A stretch of DNA of 64,000 nt from positions 1,237,501 to 1,301,500 of the forward strand of contig CATQHQ010000002.1 of the NCBI GenBank assembly GCA_958296005.1, written 5' to 3'. The notes beneath the pieces were generated by a model. It ran no database searches. It was not told where the DNA came from and saw nothing but the letters and a program-made list of their open reading frames with translations. Position 1 is the stretch's first letter, and the number at the start of each line of letters is the position of its first letter. Positions 8,208-20,324 of the stretch are shown here, in pieces. A program made the translations under genes and the position numbers. Source of the DNA: Longimicrobiales bacterium (GTDB taxonomy: Bacteria; Gemmatimonadota; Gemmatimonadetes; Longimicrobiales; Gaopeijiaceae).

Positions 8208-9307
8208 GCGACCTCGACCGGGTCGCCGACTTCGGCCTCGGGTGGCTCGACGCCGCCGGACCCAGAGCCGACATCGTGCTCGCCACTCGGGTGCGGTTGG
8301 CGAGGAACCTGCAAGGGCATCCCTTCGGCTCTAGGGCCCGGGAGGCCGATCGGGAAGCGGTCTTCAAAGCGGTCGAGGGCGTGGTCGAGGAGGTGTGTCC
8401 TCGAAACGCAGTGCTGTACCGCATGGACCAGCTGGGAGGGCGCGTGCGGCGCATCCTTCTGGAAAGACACCTGATCTCCAGGGAGCTTCTCGGCAAGAAG
8501 CGGCGTGAGCCTCCGCCGGCTGCGGCCGTCGCGGCATCGGCCGGCGATCCGGTGAGCATGATGGTCAACGAGGAGGACCACTTGCGCCTTCAGGCCCTCC
8601 AGTCCGGCCTTCGCTTCGGCGAGGCGTGGCGACTGGCGGACGAACTGGACGAGGAGACCGGACAGCGGCTCCCCTTGGCCTACCACCCGGAGTTCGGCTA
8701 CCTCACGTCCTGCCCCACGAACACGGGGACCGGCCTTCGCGCATCGGCGCTGGTTCACCTGCCCGGCTTGGTGCTGACCAAGGAGTTCGACAAGGTCCAC
8801 CGGGGCATATCCCAGGTCGGCCTCACCTTCCGCAACCTCCACGGGGAGGGGTCCCGTCCGATGGGAAACTTCTTCCAAGTATCCAACCAGACCACGCTGG
8901 GCAAGAGCGAAGAAGACTTGGTGGAACACTTGGAACGCGTCGTGGGCACGGTGATCCAAACGGAGATGCAGGCGCGAAACGTCCTGATGCGCGACGCCGC
9001 CACCGTGACCGAGGACAAGATCTGGCGAGCGTACGGCCTCTTGCGCCACGCGCGTGCGCTTGGATACGAGGAGCTCGTCAACCTGCTGTCCGGCGTCCGG
9101 CTGGGGTTGTCGTTGAAGCTCCTGCCCGGTCCGCCGGCGTACACCCTGAACCAGCTGATGGTCTTTAGCCAAACCGCCCACATCAACGAGGCCGCGGGGC
9201 GGGCGCTGAGTCGTCCGGAACGCCACGCCTACAGGGCCGACTACGTCCGGGCGGCACTGGCGGACGGAGCCGCCACTTCCGGTTCGGGCGGCACTGGGCG
9301 AAACTAG
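8204..9307 (+). CDS. mcsB: Protein-arginine kinase McsB
   Basis: A 367-residue member of the ATP:guanido phosphotransferase family. McsB phosphorylates arginines on proteins and so tags them for ClpCP. Visible family features are the conserved 'SCPTNTGTGLRAS' segment, whose Cys is the position conserved as the catalytic residue of guanidino kinases, 'MVNEEDHLR', and the early 'RVRLARNLQGHPF' that binds ATP phosphates. It starts at GTG 8204, overlapping the mcsA stop by 4 bases, and lies 4 bases before clpC. Confidence 0.94.
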   Translation: MSDLDRVADFGLGWLDAAGPRADIVLATRVRLARNLQGHPFGSRAREADREAVFKAVEGVVEEVCPRNAVLYRMDQLGGRVRRILLERHLISRELLGKKRREPPPAAAVAASAGDPVSMMVNEEDHLRLQALQSGLRFGEAWRLADELDEETGQRLPLAYHPEFGYLTSCPTNTGTGLRASALVHLPGLVLTKEFDKVHRGISQVGLTFRNLHGEGSRPMGNFFQVSNQTTLGKSEEDLVEHLERVVGTVIQTEMQARNVLMRDAATVTEDKIWRAYGLLRHARALGYEELVNLLSGVRLGLSLKLLPGPPAYTLNQLMVFSQTAHINEAAGRALSRPERHAYRADYVRAALADGAATSGSGGTGRN

Positions 9308-9311
9308 AGGC

Positions 9312-11803
<2,492 letters not shown>

Positions 11804-11807
<4 letters not shown>

Positions 11808-14230
11808 CTCGGCACGGGGGGTGGTTCGGTTCGGCGTCGCTTCCGGCTGCGGCCCTGGCAGCGGCGGTCCTGGGCTGGAGCCCTGGCCCCGGCGCCGCTC
11901 AGGACCCGAGCGGAGACCGGCTGGTGCGCATCGATTCGGTGGTAGTGCGGGGGATCGTGCGGCTGGCCGCGGAAGACGTGGCCGGGATCTCGGGGCTGGT
12001 GCCGGGCACCCTCAGCAGCTGGGCCGACGTCCAGCGGGCGATCAAGAACCTGTGGGCAACGCGCCAGTACGAGGACGTGGAAGTGAAGATCGACGAGTCC
12101 TCCGGGCGCAACGTGCTCATCATCGAAGTCGAGGAGCGGGCTCTGACCCGCCTCGTCCGGATCACAGGACTGGAGTCGGTCTCGGAGAACGACGTCATCG
12201 ACGAGGCCGGGCTCGAGGAAGGCGTTCCCCTTTCCAGAAACGCCATGGCCAAGGCCCAGGCGTACATCCGCGACGAGCTGCGCCGGCAGGGCGTGCCCTT
12301 TGCCCGCATCGAGCAGCGGCTGGAGCCCGTCCCAGGGGACGAGGGGCGGGTGGACGTAGTGCTCGAGGTCGAAGAAGGGCAGCGCGTCGTCGTTGCCCAG
12401 GTGACCTTCGCCGGCAACGACCAGTTCTCCGACGACGACCTGCGGGGCGCCATGGACACGAAGCCGGAGGGCTTCTTCTGGTTCCGCAGCGGCGACTACG
12501 ACGACATCGACTTCGATGTGGACTTGGCCGAGTCCCTCCCGGCGTTCTACCGCCGAGCTGGCTACTTGGACTTCCAGGTGCTGGGCGACACCCTGATCGT
12601 GGACCCGCAGTCGGGCAAGGCCCGTATCGAGATCGAGGTCGACGAGGGCCGCCAGTACAGGCTCGCCGAGTTCGCCGTGGACGGCGCCAGCGCCTTCGAA
12701 ACGGAGGTCGTGGAGGCGTACTACGACGACGACTCCGGCGGGATCCTCGCGGCGCTGGGGTTCGGCGGCGGCGACGACGATGCTGGACGGATCTTCAACT
12801 TGTCGGCGTTCGAGGAGGCGGCCCAGCAGGTGCGGGAGCTTTACGCCAACGAGGGCTATCTGTACGCCCAGGTGGAGCCGTACTGGGAAACGACGGACGA
12901 GGAGGTGGCCGGACACCCCACCGTGCGAGCGGGTTGGCGCATTCAGGAGGGACCGCAGGCGTACGTCAACCGCATCGTCATCGAGGGCAACGACTTCACC
13001 TTCGACCGGATCATCCGAGAGAAGGTCTTCCTTCTGCCCGGCGACGTGTACAGCCAGGCCCGGCTCCTTCAGTCGTACCAGAACATCCAGTCCTTGGGCT
13101 TCTTTGAGTCGCCGATGCCGCCGCCCCAGATCCTGACCCAGGAGTCGGGGGACGTGGACATCGTCTTCAAGGTGACCGAAAAGAACACGGGCTCGGTCCA
13201 GTTCGGGACCGCCGTGGGCGGGGGCGTGGGACTCTCGGGGTTCCTGGGGTACGACCAGCCCAACCTCTTCGGCCAGGCGAAGGCCGGAAACATCCGCTGG
13301 GACTTCGGACGCTGGATCAACAGCTTCACCCTGAGCTTCACGGACCCGGCCCTTCTGCAGTCGACGGTCAGCGGCTCCATCTCACTCTTCAACTCCACCG
13401 ACCGCTTCTTCCAGTTCGCCACCGGCAGGCGGCGCAGGGCGGGGTTCAGCACCCGGTTCGGCGTGCCCTTTCCCGGGTCGCTGCGCACACGGGTGTTCTT
13501 GGGCTACTCGCTCTCGCGGACGAGCTACGACCTCTTCCAGAACGCGGACGACCAATCCCTCTTCGGGTTGCCGCCGGGCACGCTCAGCGCCCTTTCCGTG
13601 GGGGTGACGCGACGCACGCTCAACCATCCGCTCTTTCCCACGTCCGGTTCGTTGCAGACGTGGACCGCGGCGTTCAACGGCGGGCCGCTGGGCGGGGCAG
13701 GGGACTTCGTCAAGCACACCGCCGAGGCCCAGTGGATGATCCCGGTGGGGGGACTGGGGGGCGACGGCGCCACGCCGGGGGGCGTTCAGTTCGCACTGGG
13801 GATCGGACTGGAGGGCGGGGCGCTCTTCGGAGACGCGTCCCGCTTCCCCTTCGAGTCCTTCTGGATGGGCGGCGTCCAGTTCGGCCAGTCCCTGCGGGGG
13901 TACGACGAGACGAGCATCACGCCCGCGGGGTGGTACGCCGAGCGGGAGAGGAGCATCGCCCAGATCGATCGGCTGGGCGACGCCTACTTCTCGTCCACGG
14001 CGGAGCTGAAGGCGGTGATCAACTCCAACATCGGCCTGTCGGCGTTCTTCGACGCGGGCAGCCTGTGGGAGGACCCGGCCCATCTCAACACGTCGAAGCT
14101 CTACCGGGGCGCAGGCTTCGGAGTGCAGCTGGTGACGCCCTTCGGACCGATCGGGCTGGACTACGCCTACGGGTTCGACAAGGCGGAGCCGGGCTGGCAG
14201 CTCCACTTCAAGATGGGGCCCAACTTCTAA
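11804..14230 (+). CDS. bamA: Outer-membrane protein assembly factor BamA
   Basis: An 808-residue Omp85 protein, the core of the machine that inserts beta-barrels into the outer membrane. A signal peptide (cleavage probably after 'GPGAAQ') is followed by five POTRA-like repeats (about residues 40-450) and a C-terminal barrel. The barrel carries the conserved 'RGY' of loop 6 in 'FGQSLRGYDETS' and ends in phenylalanine ('KMGPNF'), the usual terminal residue of outer-membrane barrels. GTG 11804 overlaps the clpC stop as GTGA. The following genes, skp and the lpx group, are its common partners in gram-negative bacteria. Confidence 0.95.
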
Positions 14231-14336
14231 GATGGACGGTTGCCAGAAACCGTGTCGGATAACGAATGTATGTAGTTGCCGCTCCGCACCGTCGCGGGGC
14301 GCTCGACCAGTGAATTCAATTCGGAGATCGGTAGCT

Positions 14337-14879
14337 ATGCGTCTTTTGCGTTCGTGTGTCCTCGCGTCGTTGTTGGCGGCGGCCGTCGTCCCCGCCGTCG
14401 TCCCCGCCGCAGCACAGTCGATGAAGATGGGCTGGGTCGACACCAACGTCATCTTGCGGGAGCTCCCGATGGCGCAGGACGCCCAGAAGACGCTGGAGGC
14501 CGCTCTCCAGGGCTTCAGCGCCGAGATGCAGCAGCTCGTCGCCGACCTGCAGACTGCAGAGGAGGAGTACCGGCAGCAGCAGATGACGATGACGGCGGAA
14601 AGCCGGCAGGCGAAGGAAGAGCAGCTTCTGCGGGATCGGACCGCCGTGCAGCGGCGGAACCAGGAGCTCGACAACCAAGCCCAGCAGCGCCGGGCCGAGG
14701 TCTTCCAGCCGGTCATGGAAGCGATCACCGCGGCGATCGAGGAGATCCGGGTGGCGGGCGACTTCGCGATGATCCTGGACGTGGCGTCGCAGGCGATCCT
14801 GTCGGCGGATCCATCCCTGGACCTCACCCAGGAGGTGCTTACCCGGCTTCAGGAACCGGCAGGCGCCGGCACCTGTTGA
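14337..14879 (+). CDS. skp: Skp/OmpH-family periplasmic chaperone
   Basis: A 180-residue secreted protein. The signal peptide ('[20 protein letters not shown]' then AAAQS) is followed by '[10 protein letters not shown]', the opening strand typical of OmpH/Skp, and then a long charged helix region rich in Gln and Glu (about residues 55-130) that would form the Skp tentacles. Skp holds unfolded barrel proteins in the periplasm for BamA. It lies directly between bamA and lpxD, as in E. coli. ATG 14337 is preceded by GGAG at 14323; the frame is open further upstream but lacks a signal peptide there. Confidence 0.88.
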   Translation: MRLLRSCVLASLLAAAVVPAVVPAAAQSMKMGWVDTNVILRELPMAQDAQKTLEAALQGFSAEMQQLVADLQTAEEEYRQQQMTMTAESRQAKEEQLLRDRTAVQRRNQELDNQAQQRRAEVFQPVMEAITAAIEEIRVAGDFAMILDVASQAILSADPSLDLTQEVLTRLQEPAGAGTC

Positions 14880-15904
14880 CGCTGGAGGAGGCTGCCGCGG
14901 CGACCGGAGGCCGAGTGATGGGCGACCCGGACGCAGCGTTCACGCGGATCTCTCCGCTTCGCGACGCCGAGCCCGACGACATGGCGTTCTTGGCCGACGG
15001 CCGGTACGCCGGCGAGCTGCCGGGGTGCAGGAGCCGGACTCTCCTCGTTTCGGAGGGGCTCTGCTCCCTTGAAGACGGTCCCTCCGACCGGTTGGCCGTG
15101 GCCGACCCTCACGCCGCGCTGGTGGCGCTGTTGCCGCTGTTGCACCCCGAACCGGAGGTGGCGACGGGCGTGCATCGAACGGCGGTGATGGACCCGGCTG
15201 CGAACGTGGCCGAAAGCGCGTTCGTAGGCGCGGGCGCCGTCGTCGAGGCGGAGACGACGGTGGGAGAGGGGACCCGGATCGGCGCCAACTGCGTCGTCGG
15301 GGCGGGGGCTCGGATCGGCGCGGCGGTGGTGCTCCACCCGGGCGTCACGATCTACCCGGGCACGGTTCTCGGCGACCGGGTGATCGTCCACTCGGGCACC
15401 CGGATCGGGGTGGACGGCTTCGGCTACGTCCAATCGAACGGCAGGCACGTGAAGGTGCCCCAAGCCGGCGGATGCGTCGTCGAGGACGACGTGGAGATCG
15501 GCGCCAACTGCACGATCGACCGAGGCTCGATCGGACGTACGGTAATCGGTGCCGGCTCCAAGCTGGACAACTTGGTCCACGTCGCTCACAACGTGTCGAT
15601 CGGGCCCGGGTCCATTCTCGTGGCCCAGGTCGGGATCGCCGGCTCCACCCGCACGGGCCCGGGCGTGTCGATGGGGGGCCAGGCGGGCCTGATCGGCCAC
15701 TTGGAGATCGGCGCCGGGGCGCGGATCGCTGCCCAAGCGGGGGTGATCGGCGACGTGGCGCCCGGCGCGACCGTATCCGGTTACCCGGCCAGGGACCACA
15801 AGCGCTACCTGCGCGCGATGGCCCTGGTCATGCGGCTGCCGGAGCTTGCGAAGCGACTGGGCCGGCTGGAGCGCCGCCTCGGGCGCGCCGGGGACGGTGC
15901 CTGA
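14876..15904 (+). CDS. lpxD: UDP-3-O-acylglucosamine N-acyltransferase LpxD
   Basis: Adds the second acyl chain in lipid A synthesis. The 342-residue protein has an N-terminal uridine-binding domain (about residues 1-100) and a left-handed beta-helix made of hexapeptide repeats such as 'IGANCV' and 'IGAGAR'. The catalytic histidine lies in '[14 protein letters not shown]', and the family phrase 'GVDGFGY' is present. It starts at TTG 14876, overlapping the skp stop as TTGA. Because a GnnA-like gene lies two genes downstream, its substrate could carry a 3-amino group; this is speculative. Confidence 0.94.
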   Translation: MTLEEAAAATGGRVMGDPDAAFTRISPLRDAEPDDMAFLADGRYAGELPGCRSRTLLVSEGLCSLEDGPSDRLAVADPHAALVALLPLLHPEPEVATGVHRTAVMDPAANVAESAFVGAGAVVEAETTVGEGTRIGANCVVGAGARIGAAVVLHPGVTIYPGTVLGDRVIVHSGTRIGVDGFGYVQSNGRHVKVPQAGGCVVEDDVEIGANCTIDRGSIGRTVIGAGSKLDNLVHVAHNVSIGPGSILVAQVGIAGSTRTGPGVSMGGQAGLIGHLEIGAGARIAAQAGVIGDVAPGATVSGYPARDHKRYLRAMALVMRLPELAKRLGRLERRLGRAGDGA

Positions 15905-15908
15905 GGCA

Positions 15909-17195
15909 ATGGCCCTCGACAACCAGCACACCGTCGCCACCACCGCCGTGCTGGAAGGGATCGGCATTCACTCGGGCCGAGAGAGCCGGATCGCCATCAA
16001 GCCCGCCCGGGAGAACTCGGGGATCGTCTTCCGGCGAACCGACCTGCCGGGGCGGCCGGCGGTTCCGGCAGTCCTGGACAACGTGACCGGTACTCACCTG
16101 GGGACGCGTCTGGGCGCCGACGGAGCGGAGGTCCTCACCGTCGAGCACGTCCTCGCCGCACTGGCCGCCCTCCAAGTGGACAACGCCGTGCTCGAGCTGG
16201 AAGGCCCGGAGCCCCCGATTGTGGACGGAAGCTTCGCGCCGTACGTGCAGGCGGTGCGCAGGGCGGGGCGGCGGGAGCAGAGCGCGAAGGCCACCCTGAT
16301 CGAGGTGTCTTCGCCGGTTTCCGTGGACGCGGAAGCGCAGGCGTCCTACGTAGCGGTCCCGGACGACGGATACCGGATCTCCGCGACGATCGACTTCGCC
16401 CACGGGGCCGTCGGCCGTCAGTACGGCGCTTTCTCTGTGGACGCCGACTCGTTCCAGAACGGCTTGGCCGAGGCCCGGACGTTCGGCTTCGCCGCCGATG
16501 CGGACGCTCTGCACGCCCGTGGGCTGGCGCTGGGAGCTTCGCTTGAGAACACCGTGGTCCTGGACGACGAGGGCGTGCTCAACTCCGAGCTCCGCTTTGG
16601 CGACGAGTTCCTCCGCCACAAGGTCGGCGACTTGGTGGGCGACTTGGCTCTCATGGGCGCCAGGTTCCGGGGCCATGTCGTGGCGGAGCGGCCCAGTCAC
16701 GAGGGAAACGTGGAGCTCGCCCGCGCAATCCGGCGGCAACACGACCGAGCGGCCCAAGCTGGCCGAATCGGCATCCGCCGCATCATGGAATACCTGCCGC
16801 ACCGCTACCCCATGCTCCTTGTGGACCGGATCATCGAGTTCGAGCCGCGAAGACGGATCGTGGGGCTGAAGAACGTAACGATCAACGAACCGTTCTTCGG
16901 CGGACATTTTCCGGAACATCCGGTCATGCCCGGTGTGCTGGTTGTGGAGGCGATGGCGCAGGTCGGCGGCCTGCTGCTCATGGACTCGGTTGAGAATCCG
17001 CAAGACAAGGTGGTCTACTTCATGTCGCTGGACAACGTAAAGTGGCGCCGACCGATCACCCCCGGCGACCAGGTCCTCTTCGAGCTGGAGATGCTCAACC
17101 TGCGGAGTCGGATCTGCAAAATGAAAGGAAAGGGCACCGTGGACGGACAGGTCGTGGCCCAGGCCGAAATGATTGCCAGGATCGTGGACAAGTGA
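15909..17195 (+). CDS. lpxC/fabZ: Bifunctional LpxC deacetylase / FabZ dehydratase
   Basis: A 428-residue fusion. The N-terminal part (about residues 1-285) is LpxC, the zinc deacetylase that commits UDP-acyl-GlcNAc to lipid A: 'LTVEHVLAAL' and 'RHKVGDLVGDLAL' carry the zinc ligands, and 'IVDGSFAPY' is a family motif. The C-terminal part (about 290-428) is FabZ, the 3-hydroxyacyl-ACP dehydratase of fatty acid synthesis, with 'HRYPMLLVDR' and 'FGGHFPEHPVMPGVL' holding the active-site His. The same fusion is known in Bacteroidota and related phyla; it ties lipid A supply to fatty acid elongation. ATG 15909 lies 4 bases after lpxD. Confidence 0.95.
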   Translation: MALDNQHTVATTAVLEGIGIHSGRESRIAIKPARENSGIVFRRTDLPGRPAVPAVLDNVTGTHLGTRLGADGAEVLTVEHVLAALAALQVDNAVLELEGPEPPIVDGSFAPYVQAVRRAGRREQSAKATLIEVSSPVSVDAEAQASYVAVPDDGYRISATIDFAHGAVGRQYGAFSVDADSFQNGLAEARTFGFAADADALHARGLALGASLENTVVLDDEGVLNSELRFGDEFLRHKVGDLVGDLALMGARFRGHVVAERPSHEGNVELARAIRRQHDRAAQAGRIGIRRIMEYLPHRYPMLLVDRIIEFEPRRRIVGLKNVTINEPFFGGHFPEHPVMPGVLVVEAMAQVGGLLLMDSVENPQDKVVYFMSLDNVKWRRPITPGDQVLFELEMLNLRSRICKMKGKGTVDGQVVAQAEMIARIVDK

Positions 17196-17998
17196 GCACC
17201 GCCGTCGAGCAAGACGCCGCGATCCGGGTTCACGAGACGGCGATCGTCGACTCGAGGGCAGTACTGGGTCCGGGCGTGGAGATCGGGCCCTTCGCCATTG
17301 TGGGACCGGGAGTGCACCTCGGCGCCAACACGCAGATCGGCCCCCGGGTCCTGATCGAGCGCGACACAATCATCGGAAGCGGCTGCCTGGTCGCCAACGG
17401 CGCGGTGCTGGGGACCGATCCACAGGACATGAAGTACGAAGGCGAGAAGACGTTCCTGGAGATCGGCGACCGGACCGTCGTGCGCGAGTTCGCGACCCTG
17501 AACCGAGGCACGGCGGCTTCGGGCCGGACTGTGGTCGGCTCCGACTGTCTCCTGATGGCGTACTCCCACGTCGCCCACGACTGCGAGTTGGGCAACCACG
17601 TGGTGATCTCCAACGCCACCAACATGGCCGGTCACGTAGCGATCGGCGACTGGGCGATCATAAGCGGGCTCGTGGCTGTCCACCAGTTTGTGAAGATCGG
17701 CGCTCACGCCTTCGTGGGCGGCGGCTCGCGAGTGGCTCAGGACGTGCCCCCGTACTGCCGGGCCGTAGGTAACCCGTCGCCGAAGCTCTGTGGCCTCAAC
17801 ACCGTCGGAATGGAGCGGCGGGGCATCTCTCGGGAGGTACGCCGCCGCCTCAAGACGACCTACCGGCTCCTCTTCCGCTCGGGCCTCAACTTGGGCCAGG
17901 CGGTCCGGGCGGCGCAGGCCGACGAGAAGCTGGCCTGCCCGGAAGTCGGGTACTTTCTTGACTTCATCCGGCACAGCGAGCGCGGCGTCGTTTCCTGA
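17192..17998 (+). CDS. lpxA: UDP-GlcNAc (or UDP-GlcNAc3N) O/N-acyltransferase LpxA
   Basis: The first acyltransferase of lipid A synthesis, 268 residues. The N-terminal two thirds are hexapeptide repeats ('IGPFAIVGPGVHLG'), with the catalytic histidine in 'HVAHDCELGN' and the typical 'GLVAVHQFVKIG' segment; the C-terminus is helical. GTG 17192 overlaps the lpxC-fabZ stop. It is followed by a Gfo/Idh dehydrogenase before lpxB; in Acidithiobacillus ferrooxidans the equivalent position holds gnnA-gnnB and LpxA there uses the 3-amino sugar. Whether this LpxA does so cannot be told by eye. Confidence 0.95.
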   Translation: MSTAVEQDAAIRVHETAIVDSRAVLGPGVEIGPFAIVGPGVHLGANTQIGPRVLIERDTIIGSGCLVANGAVLGTDPQDMKYEGEKTFLEIGDRTVVREFATLNRGTAASGRTVVGSDCLLMAYSHVAHDCELGNHVVISNATNMAGHVAIGDWAIISGLVAVHQFVKIGAHAFVGGGSRVAQDVPPYCRAVGNPSPKLCGLNTVGMERRGISREVRRRLKTTYRLLFRSGLNLGQAVRAAQADEKLACPEVGYFLDFIRHSERGVVS

Positions 17999-18053
17999 CG
18001 ACGCGCGGATCGTCGCCGACGGGTCGGCGGCCGCCCTCGGCCGAACGCAGCGC

Positions 18054-19070
18054 GTGGGCGTGGTGGGCGTGGGCGCTCTGGGCCGCCACCACGCCCGCGT
18101 GGTGCAAGAGCTCGACGGCGTGTCGTCGGCAGGCGTCTTCGACACGAACGCGGAGCGGGCTTCGTCCGTCGCCGAGGGGCTTGGCGTGTCGGCGATGCCG
18201 TCGCTCGACTCGCTGCTCGACGTCAGCGACGCCGTGGTCGTGGCGGTGCCGACCCAGGATCACGAGGCGGTCGCCGCCGCGGCGGTCGAGGCGGGCGTCC
18301 ACGTCTTCGTGGAAAAGCCGCTGGCACCGGACTTGGAGTCCGCCGACCGGATCGTCGCGGCCGCCAGGGAGCACGGCGTGGTGCTCCAGGTGGGTCACGT
18401 GGAGCGCTTCAATCCGGCGCTGGCAGCGGCGGCGCCCTACCTGGACCGGCCCCTCTTCGTCGAGTCCCATCGGTTGGCGCCTTTCGCCCCTCGTTCCTTG
18501 GACGTGGCGGTGGTGCTGGACCTGATGATCCACGACGTCGATCTGGTGTGCAGCCTTGTCGGCGAGCCCGAGATCAGCTTGTCGGCGGCGGGAGTTGCCG
18601 TCCTCTCCCGCTATCCGGATATCGCCAACGCGCGCATCGAGTTCGAGGGGGGCGCCGTCGCCAACCTCACGGCCAGCCGGATCTCCATGGGAAGGGTGCG
18701 GAAGCTCCGGGTGTGGCAGCGCTCCGGATACCTGTCGTTGGACTTGGCCGCCGGGCGTGGCGAGTTCTTCCGGCTGAAGGACGGGATGTCGTCTCTGGAC
18801 GGACCTCGGCTCCCCGCCGACGGAGGCGCGGTGCCGCACGGGCTGTCGTCCGTCGTGGAGCGGATACCCCTCCAGGGCACCGGCGTCGAGCCCCTGGCGG
18901 CGGAGCTGGGCTCGTTCCGAGACGCGGTCGCGGGACTGGCGCCCCCGCCCGTGACGGGCGAGGATGGACGGCAGGCCCTTCGCTTGGCGCTGGCCATTGA
19001 ACAACGGATCGAGGAACATGTCGCTCATACGCGTTCGGCGTCGCCGCAAGCGAGAGTGGATCGACGCTAG
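18054..19070 (+). CDS. Gfo/Idh/MocA oxidoreductase in the lpx cluster (possible GnnA)
   Basis: A 338-residue NAD(P)-dependent dehydrogenase. The Rossmann motif 'GVVGVGALGRHHARV' opens the protein, and 'HVFVEKPLAPD' is the conserved EKP segment that holds cofactor and substrate; 'DLMIHDVDLV' contains the expected catalytic-region His. It sits between lpxA and lpxB, the location of gnnA in A. ferrooxidans, where GnnA oxidises the 3-hydroxyl of UDP-GlcNAc before the aminotransferase GnnB makes UDP-GlcNAc3N. No aminotransferase gene is adjacent here, so the role is inferred. GTG 18054 begins just before the Rossmann strand; the frame is open upstream without a standard start codon, so the N-terminus is uncertain. 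Confidence 0.8.
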   Translation: MGVVGVGALGRHHARVVQELDGVSSAGVFDTNAERASSVAEGLGVSAMPSLDSLLDVSDAVVVAVPTQDHEAVAAAAVEAGVHVFVEKPLAPDLESADRIVAAAREHGVVLQVGHVERFNPALAAAAPYLDRPLFVESHRLAPFAPRSLDVAVVLDLMIHDVDLVCSLVGEPEISLSAAGVAVLSRYPDIANARIEFEGGAVANLTASRISMGRVRKLRVWQRSGYLSLDLAAGRGEFFRLKDGMSSLDGPRLPADGGAVPHGLSSVVERIPLQGTGVEPLAAELGSFRDAVAGLAPPPVTGEDGRQALRLALAIEQRIEEHVAHTRSASPQARVDRR

Positions 19071-19152
19071 GAAGGGAAAGTCGCCCGGGACCCTCGTCGT
19101 TCTCCTGCTCGTGGTCCTGGCGGTTCTCTGGTACCTGGGGCGGGCCTTCTGA
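19018..19152 (+). CDS. Small single-pass membrane protein in the lpx cluster
   Basis: A 44-residue protein: a basic N-terminal half ('SLIRVRRRRKREWIDARKG') followed by one hydrophobic helix ('LVVLLLVVLAVLWYLG'). ATG 19018 is preceded closely by GAGG. It overlaps the end of the Gfo/Idh gene by 53 bases and ends 8 bases before lpxB. The topology predicted from the positive charges places the N-terminus in the cytoplasm. The function is unknown; the position suggests a role near the lipid A enzymes or in anchoring them. It could be a chance open frame, but the charge and helix pattern argue for a real gene. Confidence 0.55.
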   Translation: MSLIRVRRRRKREWIDARKGKSPGTLVVLLLVVLAVLWYLGRAF

Positions 19153-19160
19153 TCCCACCT

Positions 19161-20324
19161 GTGGCCCCCGAGCCGGGCCAAGCGCCGCCGGCGGGCCGTC
19201 CGCGGCTGGACAGGGTCATGATCCTGGCCGGAGAACCTTCGGGAGACGCCCACGGCGCCCGGCTCGCAGAGGAGATCCGCCGCCGGTGGCCCGACGTTGC
19301 GCTGACGGGGATCGGCGGCCCACGCATGGCGGCGGTCGGGGTCCGGCTGGTAGAGGGGTTGGACGCCCTGGCCGTCATGGGCTTTGCGGAGGTCGCGAAG
19401 CGGCTGCGGTTCTTCCGCGAGCTGGAAGGCCGACTGAAGCGCCTCCTGGCGGAAGGCGGGTTCGACCTGGCGATCCCCGTCGACTATCCGGGGCTGAACA
19501 TGCGCATCGCCGCCTGGGCCGCGAAGCGCAGCGTGCCCGTCCTCTACTACATCGGGCCCCAGGTCTGGGCGTGGAGGACGGGGCGGGCCAAGGAGCTGGC
19601 TCGGATCGCGGATCGGATCGCGTTGGTGCTCCCCTTCGAGCCCGAACTGTACGAGCCCCACGGGGGCCGCGCCGTCTTCGTGGGCCACCCGCTGCTGGAC
19701 GAGCCGCCTGCCAAGGAGCCGAACGTCCTCGCGAGGGAGCTGGGGATCAAGCCGGGCGAGCCCGTCCTGGCGCTCTTTCCAGGTTCCCGCCGACAGGAGC
19801 TGGAGCGCCACCGGGAGCCCTTTGCAGCCGCGGCCGCCGAGCTGCTGGGACGGGTGCCCGGCCTCCGGGTGGTGGTCGGCAAGGCGCCTTCGCTGCCCGC
19901 CGAGGCGTACCGTCGGCTCCCCTTCCCGTCGACCGAGGACGGCGCATCGCTGAGAGCACTCGCCACCGCCGGCCTGGTCAAGTCCGGCACTGGCACCTTG
20001 GAGGCGGCTCTGGCCGGGATGCCCTTCGTCGTCGCGTACGCCACGCACCCCGTGACGTGGTTCCTGGCCCGTCGGCTGGTCCGAGTCCCCCATGTGGCCT
20101 TGGCGAACTTGGTGGCGGGACGGCGGGTCGTTTCCGAGTTCCTGCAGCACGCGGCGACCCCTACTGCGATGGCCAGGGCGCTGGAGCCGCTGCTGGACGA
20201 GACCGATCCCCGGCGCCGAGCGACGGTGAGCGGCTTGGCTTCGGTAAGGGACGCCCTTGGAACGCCGGGAGTCGCGGGACGGGTGGTGGACTTGGCCGAA
20301 GAGATCCTGAAGGAGCGAGCGTGA
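19161..20324 (+). CDS. lpxB: Lipid-A-disaccharide synthase LpxB
   Basis: Joins two acylated glucosamine units to form the lipid A disaccharide at the inner membrane. The 387-residue protein has 'ILAGEPSGDAHGARL' near the start, 'GIGGPRM', 'DYPGLNMR', 'YYIGPQVWAW' and 'FPGSRRQELERH', all conserved LpxB segments, and the late 'KSGTGTLEAAL' sugar-nucleotide site. GTG 19161 lies 8 bases after the small membrane protein gene; ATG 19218 would remove 19 residues without hurting the domain. Confidence 0.95.
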   Translation: MAPEPGQAPPAGRPRLDRVMILAGEPSGDAHGARLAEEIRRRWPDVALTGIGGPRMAAVGVRLVEGLDALAVMGFAEVAKRLRFFRELEGRLKRLLAEGGFDLAIPVDYPGLNMRIAAWAAKRSVPVLYYIGPQVWAWRTGRAKELARIADRIALVLPFEPELYEPHGGRAVFVGHPLLDEPPAKEPNVLARELGIKPGEPVLALFPGSRRQELERHREPFAAAAAELLGRVPGLRVVVGKAPSLPAEAYRRLPFPSTEDGASLRALATAGLVKSGTGTLEAALAGMPFVVAYATHPVTWFLARRLVRVPHVALANLVAGRRVVSEFLQHAATPTAMARALEPLLDETDPRRRATVSGLASVRDALGTPGVAGRVVDLAEEILKERA

